From JANQHS01 sp965227315 (lineage in GTDB: Bacteria > Bacteroidota > Bacteroidia > Cytophagales > CCMP332), in contig OZ245737.1 in NCBI GenBank assembly GCA_965227315.1, forward strand, positions 2,604,001-2,668,000: a stretch of DNA of 64,000 nucleotides, read 5' to 3'. Within the stretch, counting starts at the first letter, position 1, and each line of letters starts with the position of its first letter. The notes under the pieces are model-generated. The model worked only from the letters and a program-made list of their open reading frames with translations. It was not told the origin of the DNA and made no database searches. Shown piece after piece: positions 43,498-51,350 of the stretch. The position numbers and the translations under genes are program-made.

Positions 43498-44180
43498 ATC
43501 CCGAGGCAATTATTTTCCCGATAAAAGATCGAGGTGTTTTTCAATTTGAAGTCACCCAGCGAGATCCCCCAAAGGTCCAGTTTTTTGAAACCCCGATCTG
43601 TTAAAAACTCCAGTCCTTCGGAATATCGATCCCTTTCAGAGTCATCAAAGATGATGACGCCCTCAGCGCTCAGACAATCAGCCGAGGCTTTAGCGCATGC
43701 TACCCTTTCTCTTCCATCGATTAAGATCAGATCATAAACCTGGCTCTTGGATCTTGGGAAATCGGGGTAGGAACCGCTTTCCAGGGGGCAGAAGAAAATC
43801 TCGGTATTACTGTATGGCTTTGGATCGGACCTATCAAACCATTCCTTGTCGTGCTCCACAGAATGAAGCAATCCGACCCTCTGGCCCAGAAAAAGCGTCG
43901 AATTTCCACTTCCAAACTCAAAGACCTTCATGTTTTTTTTCAAACGCTCCTCCAGGAGACAATTGGCAGGAAAGCTCAGCCATGGACGGGGCTCATTGTT
44001 TGGGCTGACCGGTTTGCCTTCCTGCCAGGATCGCGTCCAACCTGACTTTGGAAAAAAACCCTCCTTTTGAAAATTCAAAAAGGTTTTTTCCTGGTCAGAG
44101 AGTAGCAAATTCTTCGTGGATTCCCTTCCAAAGGGGAACGAATAAACACCCCTCAATATCGCCTTGATCAGTTCTTTCAT
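43494..44180 (-). CDS. Class I SAM-dependent methyltransferase-like protein
   Basis: A 228-residue Rossmann methyltransferase. MKVFEFGSGNSTLFL is motif I (SAM-binding EFGSG), LHSVEHDKEW is the acidic second strand, and YDLILIDGRERVACAK is motif IV. The N-terminal 70 residues (FPKSGWTRSWQEGKPV) are family-specific. It probably methylates a sugar of the polysaccharide, since it is coupled to the DADEY transferase gene by TTGA and lies in the same operon. FkbM-like enzymes and O-methyltransferases share this fold; the exact substrate is not inferable. Confidence 0.8.
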   Translation of the reverse strand: MKELIKAILRGVYSFPFGRESTKNLLLSDQEKTFLNFQKEGFFPKSGWTRSWQEGKPVSPNNEPRPWLSFPANCLLEERLKKNMKVFEFGSGNSTLFLGQRVGLLHSVEHDKEWFDRSDPKPYSNTEIFFCPLESGSYPDFPRSKSQVYDLILIDGRERVACAKASADCLSAEGVIIFDDSERDRYSEGLEFLTDRGFKKLDLWGISLGDFKLKNTSIFYRENNCLGI

Positions 44181-44241
44181 CCTATGGTTTTCCCGGCATG
44201 GTCACGGGAGGCAGTGGTCTCTCAATAAATAGGTTAAAAGG

Positions 44242-46134
44242 TTATTTGGTGACCTTTTCTTCCCTGCTTAAAAACTCATGCAAACTTATCAAAGCCCAGG
44301 CTTTCTCTGCAGAATTATCCCCCCTTTTGTTGGTTATGTCTTCTTTTAATTTGTTGAGTTCATCCATATTCACGAATTCTTCAAGGGGGTTATTCTTTTC
44401 GGCGAGCCACTTTTCCCGAACTGGTTCAAGTAATTCGTCTGAGAGCCAGGAATTGATCGGGATCTCGAATCCTTTTTTGGGACGACCGAAGACCTCCTTT
44501 GGCAAGTCATTTTTGAAAGCCTCTCGGAGTAATAATTTATTTTTTTCAAGGCTTGCTTTCATATTTCCTGGGATACGGGAAACATATTCTACCAAGTGAT
44601 GATCAAGGAATGGGACCCTCACTTCAAGAGAATTGATCATGGAAGAGAGATCCACCTTGTGCAGCATATCATCGGGCAATACCAGGTCGAGATCATTTTG
44701 GAGAACTTGATTTAAATTTTGGGGTGATGAATTTGGTATCAGACTGCTCAAGATTTTGCCATGATCATCAGCATTGGATCGTTTGAGGATCTGATCGGGC
44801 CAATTCATTCCGACGGGGCTGGACCATTGCCAATATCGCTGGTCATTCGGTAGCCTTGCTGCTCTAGCATATTTGTTGATCCTTCGAATCAAATTCCCAA
44901 GCATTCCTTCCCGGTTCCCCTTGAAAAGCGAAGTGATGGGGAAGGCGGAGTTCACCAGTTTTTCTTTTATTCCGGGGCTAAAGGAGCGCATAAAAGCCTG
45001 ATATTTATAGTAGCCTGCAAACACTTCATCAGCCCCATCGCCACTTAATGCCACAGTGATGTGTTCCCTGGCTTTTCGACTGATCGCCTGTACCGCAATT
45101 GCTGAGGAGTCGGCAAAAGGTTCATTTGATCTCACAAAGATCCTATCCATGGATTCCTTGAAAAATTCAGCGTTCAATTTCAAAGGAATATGCTCGGTTT
45201 TCAGAAAGTTGGCCATGAACTCGGCTTCTCTGGATTCATCGAGATAGCTTCCATTGTCAAGACTAACCGAAAATGTTTTAAAACCCGGAGAGATGGAATT
45301 TGCGATAAATGAAATGATGGCGGAATCAATTCCTCCGCTGAGGAAACCGCCCAGGGGAACATCGGAAACCAGTCGCATTTCGACGGATTCAAACAGGAGT
45401 TCCCGGATCCTTTTTGTCTTTTTCTGCAACTCTTCAGAGGGGTGAGGTTCTCCTTCAGCCGGGAGCGGTTTGTACCATTTTCTAATATCGAAATGTTTGT
45501 TCTTGATCTCGATATAATGACCGGGCTCCAGCTTCTTTACCCCTGAATAGATCGAATAGGGTGCGGGGATATAGTTCAGCAGAAAATAGAGATAAAGCGC
45601 ATCCTGATCGAGTTTCTTTGGAAGTCCGTATTTCGTCAGTGAGTGTAGTTCCGATGAAAAAACCACCTTATCGGAATCAGCAAAATACAGGAGCGGCTTG
45701 ATTCCAAACCTATCCCTGGCCAGGATCAGTCTTTCTTCGTGAATGTCATAGAATGCCAGGGAGAAAAAACCGTTGAGTTCGTTCAACCCTTCCGGGCCTC
45801 GATGTATTAGTTGATATAGTAGTACTTCCGTATCCGAATTGCTTTTGAATGAAACTCCAGCGGATTTCAGTCTGGTTTGAATTTCTCTGAAATTATAGAT
45901 CTCCCCGTTGAATGAAAGGATGTAGCGCCCCGATCCGTCTTTCATGGGCTGGTCGGCATCGCTGGAAAGGTCGATGATGGATAATCGGGTATGACCGAAG
46001 TTGGCGGTTTTTGTCAACTCGGAACCCTGCGAATCCGGCCCACGATGCGTCAGGGCTTCAATGGAGCTTTGGAGGTTTATGGAATGGAATTTTCCAACCT
46101 CATTAAAGGGATAGATCCCTGTTATACCACACAT
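44242..46134 (-). CDS. asnB: AsnB-type glutamine amidotransferase, second copy
   Basis: About 630 residues from the ATG at 46134; starting with MCGITGIYPF exposes Cys2 as the nucleophile, whereas the upstream in-frame start would bury it. Ntn-domain motifs LTHRGPDSQG, LSIIDLS and FNGEIYN are present. The synthetase pyrophosphate loop is LSGGIDSAI (about 264-272) and VALSGDGADEVFAGY follows. It is the first gene of the leftward cluster, 44 bases after the zinc enzyme stop. As in the first copy, sugar amidation is more likely than asparagine synthesis, but only by context. Confidence 0.88.
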   Translation of the reverse strand: MCGITGIYPFNEVGKFHSINLQSSIEALTHRGPDSQGSELTKTANFGHTRLSIIDLSSDADQPMKDGSGRYILSFNGEIYNFREIQTRLKSAGVSFKSNSDTEVLLYQLIHRGPEGLNELNGFFSLAFYDIHEERLILARDRFGIKPLLYFADSDKVVFSSELHSLTKYGLPKKLDQDALYLYFLLNYIPAPYSIYSGVKKLEPGHYIEIKNKHFDIRKWYKPLPAEGEPHPSEELQKKTKRIRELLFESVEMRLVSDVPLGGFLSGGIDSAIISFIANSISPGFKTFSVSLDNGSYLDESREAEFMANFLKTEHIPLKLNAEFFKESMDRIFVRSNEPFADSSAIAVQAISRKAREHITVALSGDGADEVFAGYYKYQAFMRSFSPGIKEKLVNSAFPITSLFKGNREGMLGNLIRRINKYARAARLPNDQRYWQWSSPVGMNWPDQILKRSNADDHGKILSSLIPNSSPQNLNQVLQNDLDLVLPDDMLHKVDLSSMINSLEVRVPFLDHHLVEYVSRIPGNMKASLEKNKLLLREAFKNDLPKEVFGRPKKGFEIPINSWLSDELLEPVREKWLAEKNNPLEEFVNMDELNKLKEDITNKRGDNSAEKAWALISLHEFLSREEKVTK

Positions 46135-46178
46135 CTTCTCTCGGTGCCCATATCTGCAGGTCAAAGTAAACCAAAAAG

Positions 46179-47144
46179 CTATTCATGGTCTCTGCCCTGA
46201 ATCGCTTTGCTTGGGGAGTTTCCCTTGGATTTCGCTTCTTTTTGAACTTTCCAACTATCCGGTAGTGCCGGTTGACCTGCCTGAACCCAACAGGTGTACC
46301 ATATCGACCCAATGATTTTGATCGCTACCTTCATCTGTCTCTGAACCATTCCATCCAGTTGTTCATAATAGACTTTGACAAAACTTTCGTTATAGGAAGA
46401 AACCGTTCTTCCGGATCGTGTTTTCGATCCGTATTTTCTTCCCAGACAAATGGAATCAGCCCTCGCTTCCATTTCTAATACCGTATCCACAAGAGAATTG
46501 GTGTTGATGATCATGTTCCTTATGGCCTGATTGGGATCTTCGAGATAGGATGCGGGACCGGTTGTCAGAAACCAATGCTCGAAATATGTTTCAGGAATGC
46601 TCGTCTCCCACAGGCCATGTATCCCATATTGATTGGTGAATTGGCCGTTATAGTTTGAGGTGGTGTGCAAGGGGACAGTGGCATCGGCCAGGTAATGGCC
46701 CAATTCGGCTGAGATTCTCAGTACCCTGCTCCAGTCCCGATGATAGAATGCCCAATAAAGTCTGTCCGTTTCTTGCATCAGACTCCATGGCAAAATGCCG
46801 AAGGAGCTTATTTCCTCATCGGAATACCACTTTTTTACAGTGTCAAGGCGCAAAGGAAATGTTGATGAGCCGAAAAGCTGATATGAATCCAGGTCAATAT
46901 AATGCCGGGGACCTTCTGAAGGGATCAGGTATCTCCTCTTGTCCGGAGCCACGGACTGTTCGATGAGGTATTGGACGTGGTCTTTGTAGAACCCGCACAG
47001 CGGCGGTGGAAGAGTGTAGATCGCTAATTGGTTGATCTTTTTATGCGCAAAGAATCCCCATGCGGAGCAGTAAGAATTCGAAAAAAGCAGAAAAACGAGG
47101 TTAAGGAGGCAAAAGGGGACTATGTGCCCGGAATCGATCTTCAT
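46179..47144 (-). CDS. Secreted zinc-dependent S1-P1/phospholipase C-type enzyme
   Basis: A 321-residue exported protein. Signal peptide cleavage after CSA would leave Trp29 as the mature N-terminus; WGFFAH then gives W1 and H6 spaced as in S1/P1 nucleases, where both bind zinc. LGHYLADATVPLH supplies HxxxD and a following His, and YGIHGLWET supplies His and, four residues on, Glu, which is the ligand of bacterial zinc phospholipase C rather than the Asp of P1 nuclease. The site therefore mixes both subfamilies. Substrate (nucleic acid or phospholipid) is open. Confidence 0.83.
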   Translation of the reverse strand: MKIDSGHIVPFCLLNLVFLLFSNSYCSAWGFFAHKKINQLAIYTLPPPLCGFYKDHVQYLIEQSVAPDKRRYLIPSEGPRHYIDLDSYQLFGSSTFPLRLDTVKKWYSDEEISSFGILPWSLMQETDRLYWAFYHRDWSRVLRISAELGHYLADATVPLHTTSNYNGQFTNQYGIHGLWETSIPETYFEHWFLTTGPASYLEDPNQAIRNMIINTNSLVDTVLEMEARADSICLGRKYGSKTRSGRTVSSYNESFVKVYYEQLDGMVQRQMKVAIKIIGSIWYTCWVQAGQPALPDSWKVQKEAKSKGNSPSKAIQGRDHE

Positions 47145-47188
47145 GAAAAAGGTTTAAAAGGACTATTCTAAAATTAGAAAAGAAGTTT

Positions 47189-47196
47189 TAACTTTG
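47189..47196 (+). promoter_or_regulatory. Candidate -7 element for rpsT
   Basis: TAACTTTG fits TAnnTTTG, 29 bases before the rpsT ATG. Ten bases upstream lies the inverted repeat TTCTAA-AA-TTAGAA (47166-47179), which could be an operator or chance in this AT-rich divergent spacer. Confidence 0.6.
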
Positions 47197-47225
47197 CGCT
47201 CCAATTTTTCAAAAAGAGTTTTTTC

Positions 47226-47477
47226 ATGGCTAATCATAAGTCAGCAATTAAGAGGATCAGGTCCAACCAGGCCAAAAGGTTAAGGAACAGGTATCAGTTG
47301 AAAACCACCAGAACCTTCATCAAAAGACTGAAAGAGACCAAAGACAAGAAAACCGCTGAAGAACTTTTCAGGAAGGTCAGTGGTATGATCGATAAACTTG
47401 CGAAGAATAATATCATCCATAAAAACAACGCAAGCAACAAGAAGTCTAAACTTGCCCGTTTCGTTTCAGGCTTATAA
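47226..47477 (+). CDS. rpsT: 30S ribosomal protein S20
   Basis: An 83-residue, strongly basic protein. MANHKSAIKRIRSNQAKRLRN is the nearly invariant start of S20; the rest is two long helices (RTFIKRLKET, NNIIHKNNASNKKSKLARF). S20 binds the 5' domain of 16S rRNA in early 30S assembly. Standard length. A terminator 24 bases after the stop makes it a single-gene transcript. Confidence 0.97.
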   Translation: MANHKSAIKRIRSNQAKRLRNRYQLKTTRTFIKRLKETKDKKTAEELFRKVSGMIDKLAKNNIIHKNNASNKKSKLARFVSGL

Positions 47478-47500
47478 AGAAATTTGACCTTTGGGTCCGA

Positions 47501-47530
47501 AAGCCTTGCAGTTCTCTGCGAGGCTTTTTT
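47501..47530 (+). terminator. Terminator of rpsT
   Basis: Arms AAGCCTTGCAG and CTGCGAGGCTT (one G-U pair) around TTCT, followed by TTTTTTATTTTA. It lies 24 bases after the rpsT stop and ends 20 bases before the radC ATG. Confidence 0.9.
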
Positions 47531-47549
47531 ATTTTATAGTACCTTGAAC

Positions 47550-48251
47550 ATGAGATATCCTTCCCAGGGACATATCAGTATAAAGCAATGGGCTGAAGAA
47601 GATCGCCCTAGAGAAAAACTCCTTCTGAAAGGGAGGTCGGCTCTTTCGAATGTCGAGTTATTGGCCATTCTACTTGGGACAGGCTCCCGTTCTCAATCAG
47701 CGCTGGATCTGGCTAAAGAGCTCATGAATAGTGCGGGAAACAATCTGAATGAACTTGCCAAGTATAAGATGGCTGATTTTATCAAGATCAAGGGGATCGG
47801 ACAAGCCAAGGCGATATCAATCCTTGCCGCAATGGAACTACTGAGAAGAAGGAGTTCGGAAGCAATTAGAAGAAATCCCAGGATATCCTCTTCTCTTGAT
47901 GTTTATGATCAAATGAAAGAACACCTGCTGGATCTTGAGCATGAGGAGTTTTGGATCCTGATCCTCAACAGGGCCAATTTGATTGTTCGTAAGGAAAGGG
48001 TTTCGGTCGGCGGGCTTTCCGGAACGGTTGCAGATCCAAAAGTTATCTTCTCCAGAGCTCTCGAAAATCAAGGTTCTTCCCTGGTTATGGTTCACAACCA
48101 TCCTTCAGGTAATTCAAAACCCTCTCAGGCCGACAGATCGCTGACCAGAAAGATGGTCCAGGCTGGGAAATCACTTGATCTGCCTATTCTGGATCACCTG
48201 ATCTTCACAGATCTGGGATACTATAGTTTTGCGGATGAGGGGCTGATCTGA
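47550..48251 (+). CDS. radC: RadC-family JAMM protein
   Basis: About 233 residues from the ATG at 47550 (MRYPSQGHISIKQWAEEDRP); a longer in-frame start at 47484 would lie across the rpsT terminator. The N-terminal half has two helix-hairpin-helix motifs (KGRSALSNVELLAILLGTG, LAKYKMADFIKIKGIGQAKA). The C-terminal half carries the JAMM zinc site MVHNHPSGNSKPSQAD. RadC was once linked to DNA repair, but its function is uncertain. The gene follows the rpsT terminator closely and precedes pheT. Confidence 0.94.
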   Translation: MRYPSQGHISIKQWAEEDRPREKLLLKGRSALSNVELLAILLGTGSRSQSALDLAKELMNSAGNNLNELAKYKMADFIKIKGIGQAKAISILAAMELLRRRSSEAIRRNPRISSSLDVYDQMKEHLLDLEHEEFWILILNRANLIVRKERVSVGGLSGTVADPKVIFSRALENQGSSLVMVHNHPSGNSKPSQADRSLTRKMVQAGKSLDLPILDHLIFTDLGYYSFADEGLI

Positions 48252-48321
48252 ACTTGCTTTTTTTTGTCATAAAAGAGCCTGCAAACCCTAAATCATTAAT
48301 TTCGCGGTTTAATTTTTTGAA

Positions 48322-50736
48322 ATGAAAATATCCCTCAACTGGCTGAAAGATTACATTGAACTTGAGGAAAAACCCGAGGATCTTGGCAACATTTTGACAG
48401 ATGTTGGACTTGAAGTAGAAGGTATACTCAAGGTGGGCGTAAACGGGGAGCAACTTGCGGGCCTTTTGGTAGGTGAGGTATTGGCTTGTGATAAACATCC
48501 GAACGCGGATAAACTGAAGATCTGCAAGGTCAAAGTCGGAGATGATCTTCATGATATTGTATGTGGCGCTCCAAATGTGGAGCAGGGACAAAAGGTTGTA
48601 GTGGCACTGCCCGGCACTACGCTTTATCCTACAGGGCATGAACCCATCAAAATCAAAAAGGCCAAGATCAGAGGTTCGGAATCCAACGGGATGATTTGTT
48701 CCGAAGCGGAAATAGGGATTAGCGATAATCATGACGGGATCCTAGTTCTAAGGGATGAAGCAAATTCCGGTGCGGAGGTCAAGGACATATTGGATGATTA
48801 TCAGGATACGGTTTTTGAGATCGGTCTTACACCAAATCGTGGAGATGCCACATCGCATTTCGGTGTAGCAAGAGACCTCAAGGCCTTTTTCAAAAGGGAT
48901 CTTAAAGCGCCGCAATCTTCTGTGCATCCAGGAGCGGTAAAAACCGATTTTAAGGTCTCGGTTGAAGATCCCGAGAAATGCCCAAGATATGCCGGGGTAA
49001 TACTCAAGAACCTGAAAAACCGGCTCTCGCCTCAGTGGATGCAAAATCGTTTGAGGGCTTTGGGGCTCTCACCCATAAACGCCGTCGTCGATATCACAAA
49101 TTATGTGATGCATGATCTGGGTCAGCCCTTACATGCTTTTGATCTGGCGAAAATACAGGGTGGTGAGATCGTTGTCAGGGTGGCAAAAAAGGGTGAAAAA
49201 CTTGTTACCCTCGATGAGGTGGAAAGGGATCTGCTTGAGGAGGACCTGATGATCTGCGATTCCAAAAAGCCCATGTGCATAGGCGGTGTTTTCGGAGGGA
49301 TTGATTCGGGAGTCAGCGATTCCACGACGGAAATTTTTCTTGAAAGTGCCTGTTTTAGCCCGGTTTCTATCAGGAGATCTTCCATGGCCCACCAATTGAA
49401 AACAGATGCCGCATATCGTTTTGAAAGGGGTACTGATCCCGAAGGTGTCATTCCGGCACTGATTAGGGCGATTGAATTGTTCGAAGAAATCCTTGATGCA
49501 GATGTTGACTCGGAAATTATCGATATTTATCCTGATCAGATCCTGCCAAGGAGAATTGAGGTCAATAAGGAGAAGTTCTGGACTAATATCGGTCACAGAG
49601 TAGAGGAAGCAAAAGTTGTCGAAATTCTTGAAAGCCTGGATTTCTCCCTCCTCAGTAATTCGGAAGGATCCTGGACTTATGAGGTTCCTTCATACCGCAC
49701 TGAAGTTGTCGAGGATGCTGATATTTATGAAGAATTCCTAAGGATCTTCGGGTTCAATAATATTCCCTTGGGAGAAGAGATTGGGAGTACCTATTTTGCC
49801 CATTTCCCGGAGCTCACGATCGATGAGTTCAATAAGGATGCCATTGGTTTTTTTACTGCACGCGGATTTTGGGAAGCGATCAACAATTCGATATCCAATC
49901 CCAGAGATCAGGGACATGTCGACCCTGATTTTGATCGGGATTCGGTTGGTTTGTTGAACCCCCTCAGCATGGATCTAAGTCATATGAGGACTTCCATGCT
50001 TCCTGGCTTAATGGAAAACCTCAACCGCAATACGAATAGGAAATCAGAGAACAATAGCCTGGTTGAGAAAGGGAAAGTATATCGAAGAGCCAAGGAAGGG
50101 TTTGTCGAATTGGACTATCTGGCATTTGTGCGGGAAGGCAAACTGAATTTTGACACCTGGAGTGACCCCGAAAGGAAGCTGAGGCTTGATGATATCGTTC
50201 AACCGCTTTCCGATTATCTCCTTTCCATAGGCATTCGAGATCTGGATATTACCGAAGGCAAGAATCCCGGCCTGGAGGCAGGGGGGTATGACCTTATTTC
50301 CTCAGGCATACATGTTGGAATATTTGGTGAAGTTCAAGGTTCCGTAAAAAAGGCCTGGAGTATTGACACCCCGGTTTTCTATGGGGAACTAAAACTCGAA
50401 TCGTTGTTCGGGATCTTCTCCGAAAACAGATCAGAATTCAGGGAACTCTCAAAATTCCCAATTGTGAAAAGGGATCTTTCCTTGGTGATCGATGAGGGAA
50501 CCACTTACAAGGAGATCGGTGATATAGTAAAAAAGCGCACCGGCAGTTACCTGAAAAAGCTGGATTGTTTTAGTATTTTTAGAGGTAAACCGTTGGAGGA
50601 AGGAAAGAAATCCTATGCGATAAGCTTTTACCTTGAAAGAAATGACAGGACTTTCAACGATGAAGAGTTGGATACTATTTTAGAGGGCTTGATCGGAGAT
50701 TTTGAGAAGAACCTAAATGCTGTGATTAGAAGATGA
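48322..50736 (+). CDS. pheT: Phenylalanine-tRNA ligase beta subunit
   Basis: An 804-residue protein, the usual length. Domains in order: N-terminal B1, tRNA-binding EMAP/B2 domain (about 40-160: VLACDKHPNADKLKICKV, KIRGSESNGMICSEAE), B3/B4 editing domain (about 200-400: DITNYVMHDLGQPLHAFD), B5 (about 400-480), the core synthetase-like domain and the C-terminal ferredoxin-fold anticodon-binding (FDX-ACB) domain (about 710-804: FPIVKRDLSLVIDE). Together with the alpha subunit, which is not in the window, it charges tRNA-Phe. Confidence 0.97.
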   Translation: MKISLNWLKDYIELEEKPEDLGNILTDVGLEVEGILKVGVNGEQLAGLLVGEVLACDKHPNADKLKICKVKVGDDLHDIVCGAPNVEQGQKVVVALPGTTLYPTGHEPIKIKKAKIRGSESNGMICSEAEIGISDNHDGILVLRDEANSGAEVKDILDDYQDTVFEIGLTPNRGDATSHFGVARDLKAFFKRDLKAPQSSVHPGAVKTDFKVSVEDPEKCPRYAGVILKNLKNRLSPQWMQNRLRALGLSPINAVVDITNYVMHDLGQPLHAFDLAKIQGGEIVVRVAKKGEKLVTLDEVERDLLEEDLMICDSKKPMCIGGVFGGIDSGVSDSTTEIFLESACFSPVSIRRSSMAHQLKTDAAYRFERGTDPEGVIPALIRAIELFEEILDADVDSEIIDIYPDQILPRRIEVNKEKFWTNIGHRVEEAKVVEILESLDFSLLSNSEGSWTYEVPSYRTEVVEDADIYEEFLRIFGFNNIPLGEEIGSTYFAHFPELTIDEFNKDAIGFFTARGFWEAINNSISNPRDQGHVDPDFDRDSVGLLNPLSMDLSHMRTSMLPGLMENLNRNTNRKSENNSLVEKGKVYRRAKEGFVELDYLAFVREGKLNFDTWSDPERKLRLDDIVQPLSDYLLSIGIRDLDITEGKNPGLEAGGYDLISSGIHVGIFGEVQGSVKKAWSIDTPVFYGELKLESLFGIFSENRSEFRELSKFPIVKRDLSLVIDEGTTYKEIGDIVKKRTGSYLKKLDCFSIFRGKPLEEGKKSYAISFYLERNDRTFNDEELDTILEGLIGDFEKNLNAVIRR

Positions 50737-51032
50737 ACCTTGATGATCTGAACAAGAAGTTCGAAAAGTTTAAAAGAGAGTTCATAGAGCTTAAGAAAAA
50801 AAGCGACGGATTGACCTCTGTAAATGAAAACCTGAGGCAGGAGGTCACCAGATTAAAGGCCGAAATTCATGACAATCAGGCAACCTTGAAAGGGTTTCAA
50901 AATCAGACGAAAATTGATAAAATTGTGAACGAGTTGGAGAGTGAGGAGGGAAAAAAAATTGAGTTGAAACGCCTTTTGGATCAATATATAGAGGAGATAG
51001 ATGGGTGCATTGAAATCTTGAAAAACGCTTGA
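50733..51032 (+). CDS. Short coiled-coil protein coupled to ZapA
   Basis: A 99-residue protein that is one long coiled coil (heptad Leu/Ile, KFEKFKREFIELKKK, ENLRQEVTRLKAEIHD). No signal peptide or membrane segment. It starts inside the pheT stop (ATGA) and its TGA overlaps the zapA ATG, so it is translated with both. In Bacteroidota a coiled-coil gene often stands just before zapA; a role in the FtsZ-ring is inferred from context, as with ZapB, but the sequence is too generic to call ZapB. Confidence 0.78.
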   Translation: MNLDDLNKKFEKFKREFIELKKKSDGLTSVNENLRQEVTRLKAEIHDNQATLKGFQNQTKIDKIVNELESEEGKKIELKRLLDQYIEEIDGCIEILKNA

Positions 51033-51301
51033 TGGAAACCCTGTCGATCAAAATAAAGATCTCCGATCGCGAATACCCGCTGAAGATTGAGGCAAGTGAG
51101 GAAGAAGGCATTCGCAAAACCGCAAAACTGATCAATGAGAAACTTAAGGCCTTTAAAGACCAATTTGGTATAGAAGATAAACAAGACCTCTTGGCAATGG
51201 TGCTCTTTGAAACCATGGTCGATGTTGAGAAATATGAAACCAGCCTAGGGAATATTGAGTCTTTTCTTGATGAGCAAATCGGTGCTCAGGAAAGTTCTTG
51301 A
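51032..51301 (+). CDS. zapA: Cell division protein ZapA
   Basis: An 89-residue protein. LSIKIKISDREYPLKIEASEEE is the N-terminal beta-beta-alpha domain of ZapA, and the C-terminal half (IRKTAKLINEKLKAF, DLLAMVLFETMVDVEKYE) is the tetramerising helix. ZapA bundles FtsZ filaments at mid-cell. I chose the ATG at 51032, which overlaps the upstream stop as TGATG, rather than the TTG three bases before it. The preceding coiled-coil gene is a probable partner. Confidence 0.88.
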   Translation: METLSIKIKISDREYPLKIEASEEEGIRKTAKLINEKLKAFKDQFGIEDKQDLLAMVLFETMVDVEKYETSLGNIESFLDEQIGAQESS

Positions 51302-51350
51302 CTCTTCCCATATACCATTCCCCTTCTCTTTCTCTTTTAAATAGATCAGT

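Noticed and set aside
51302..51350. 6S RNA gene next to zapA, as in other bacteria
   Set aside because: Only 49 bases separate zapA and rny, too short for 6S RNA.
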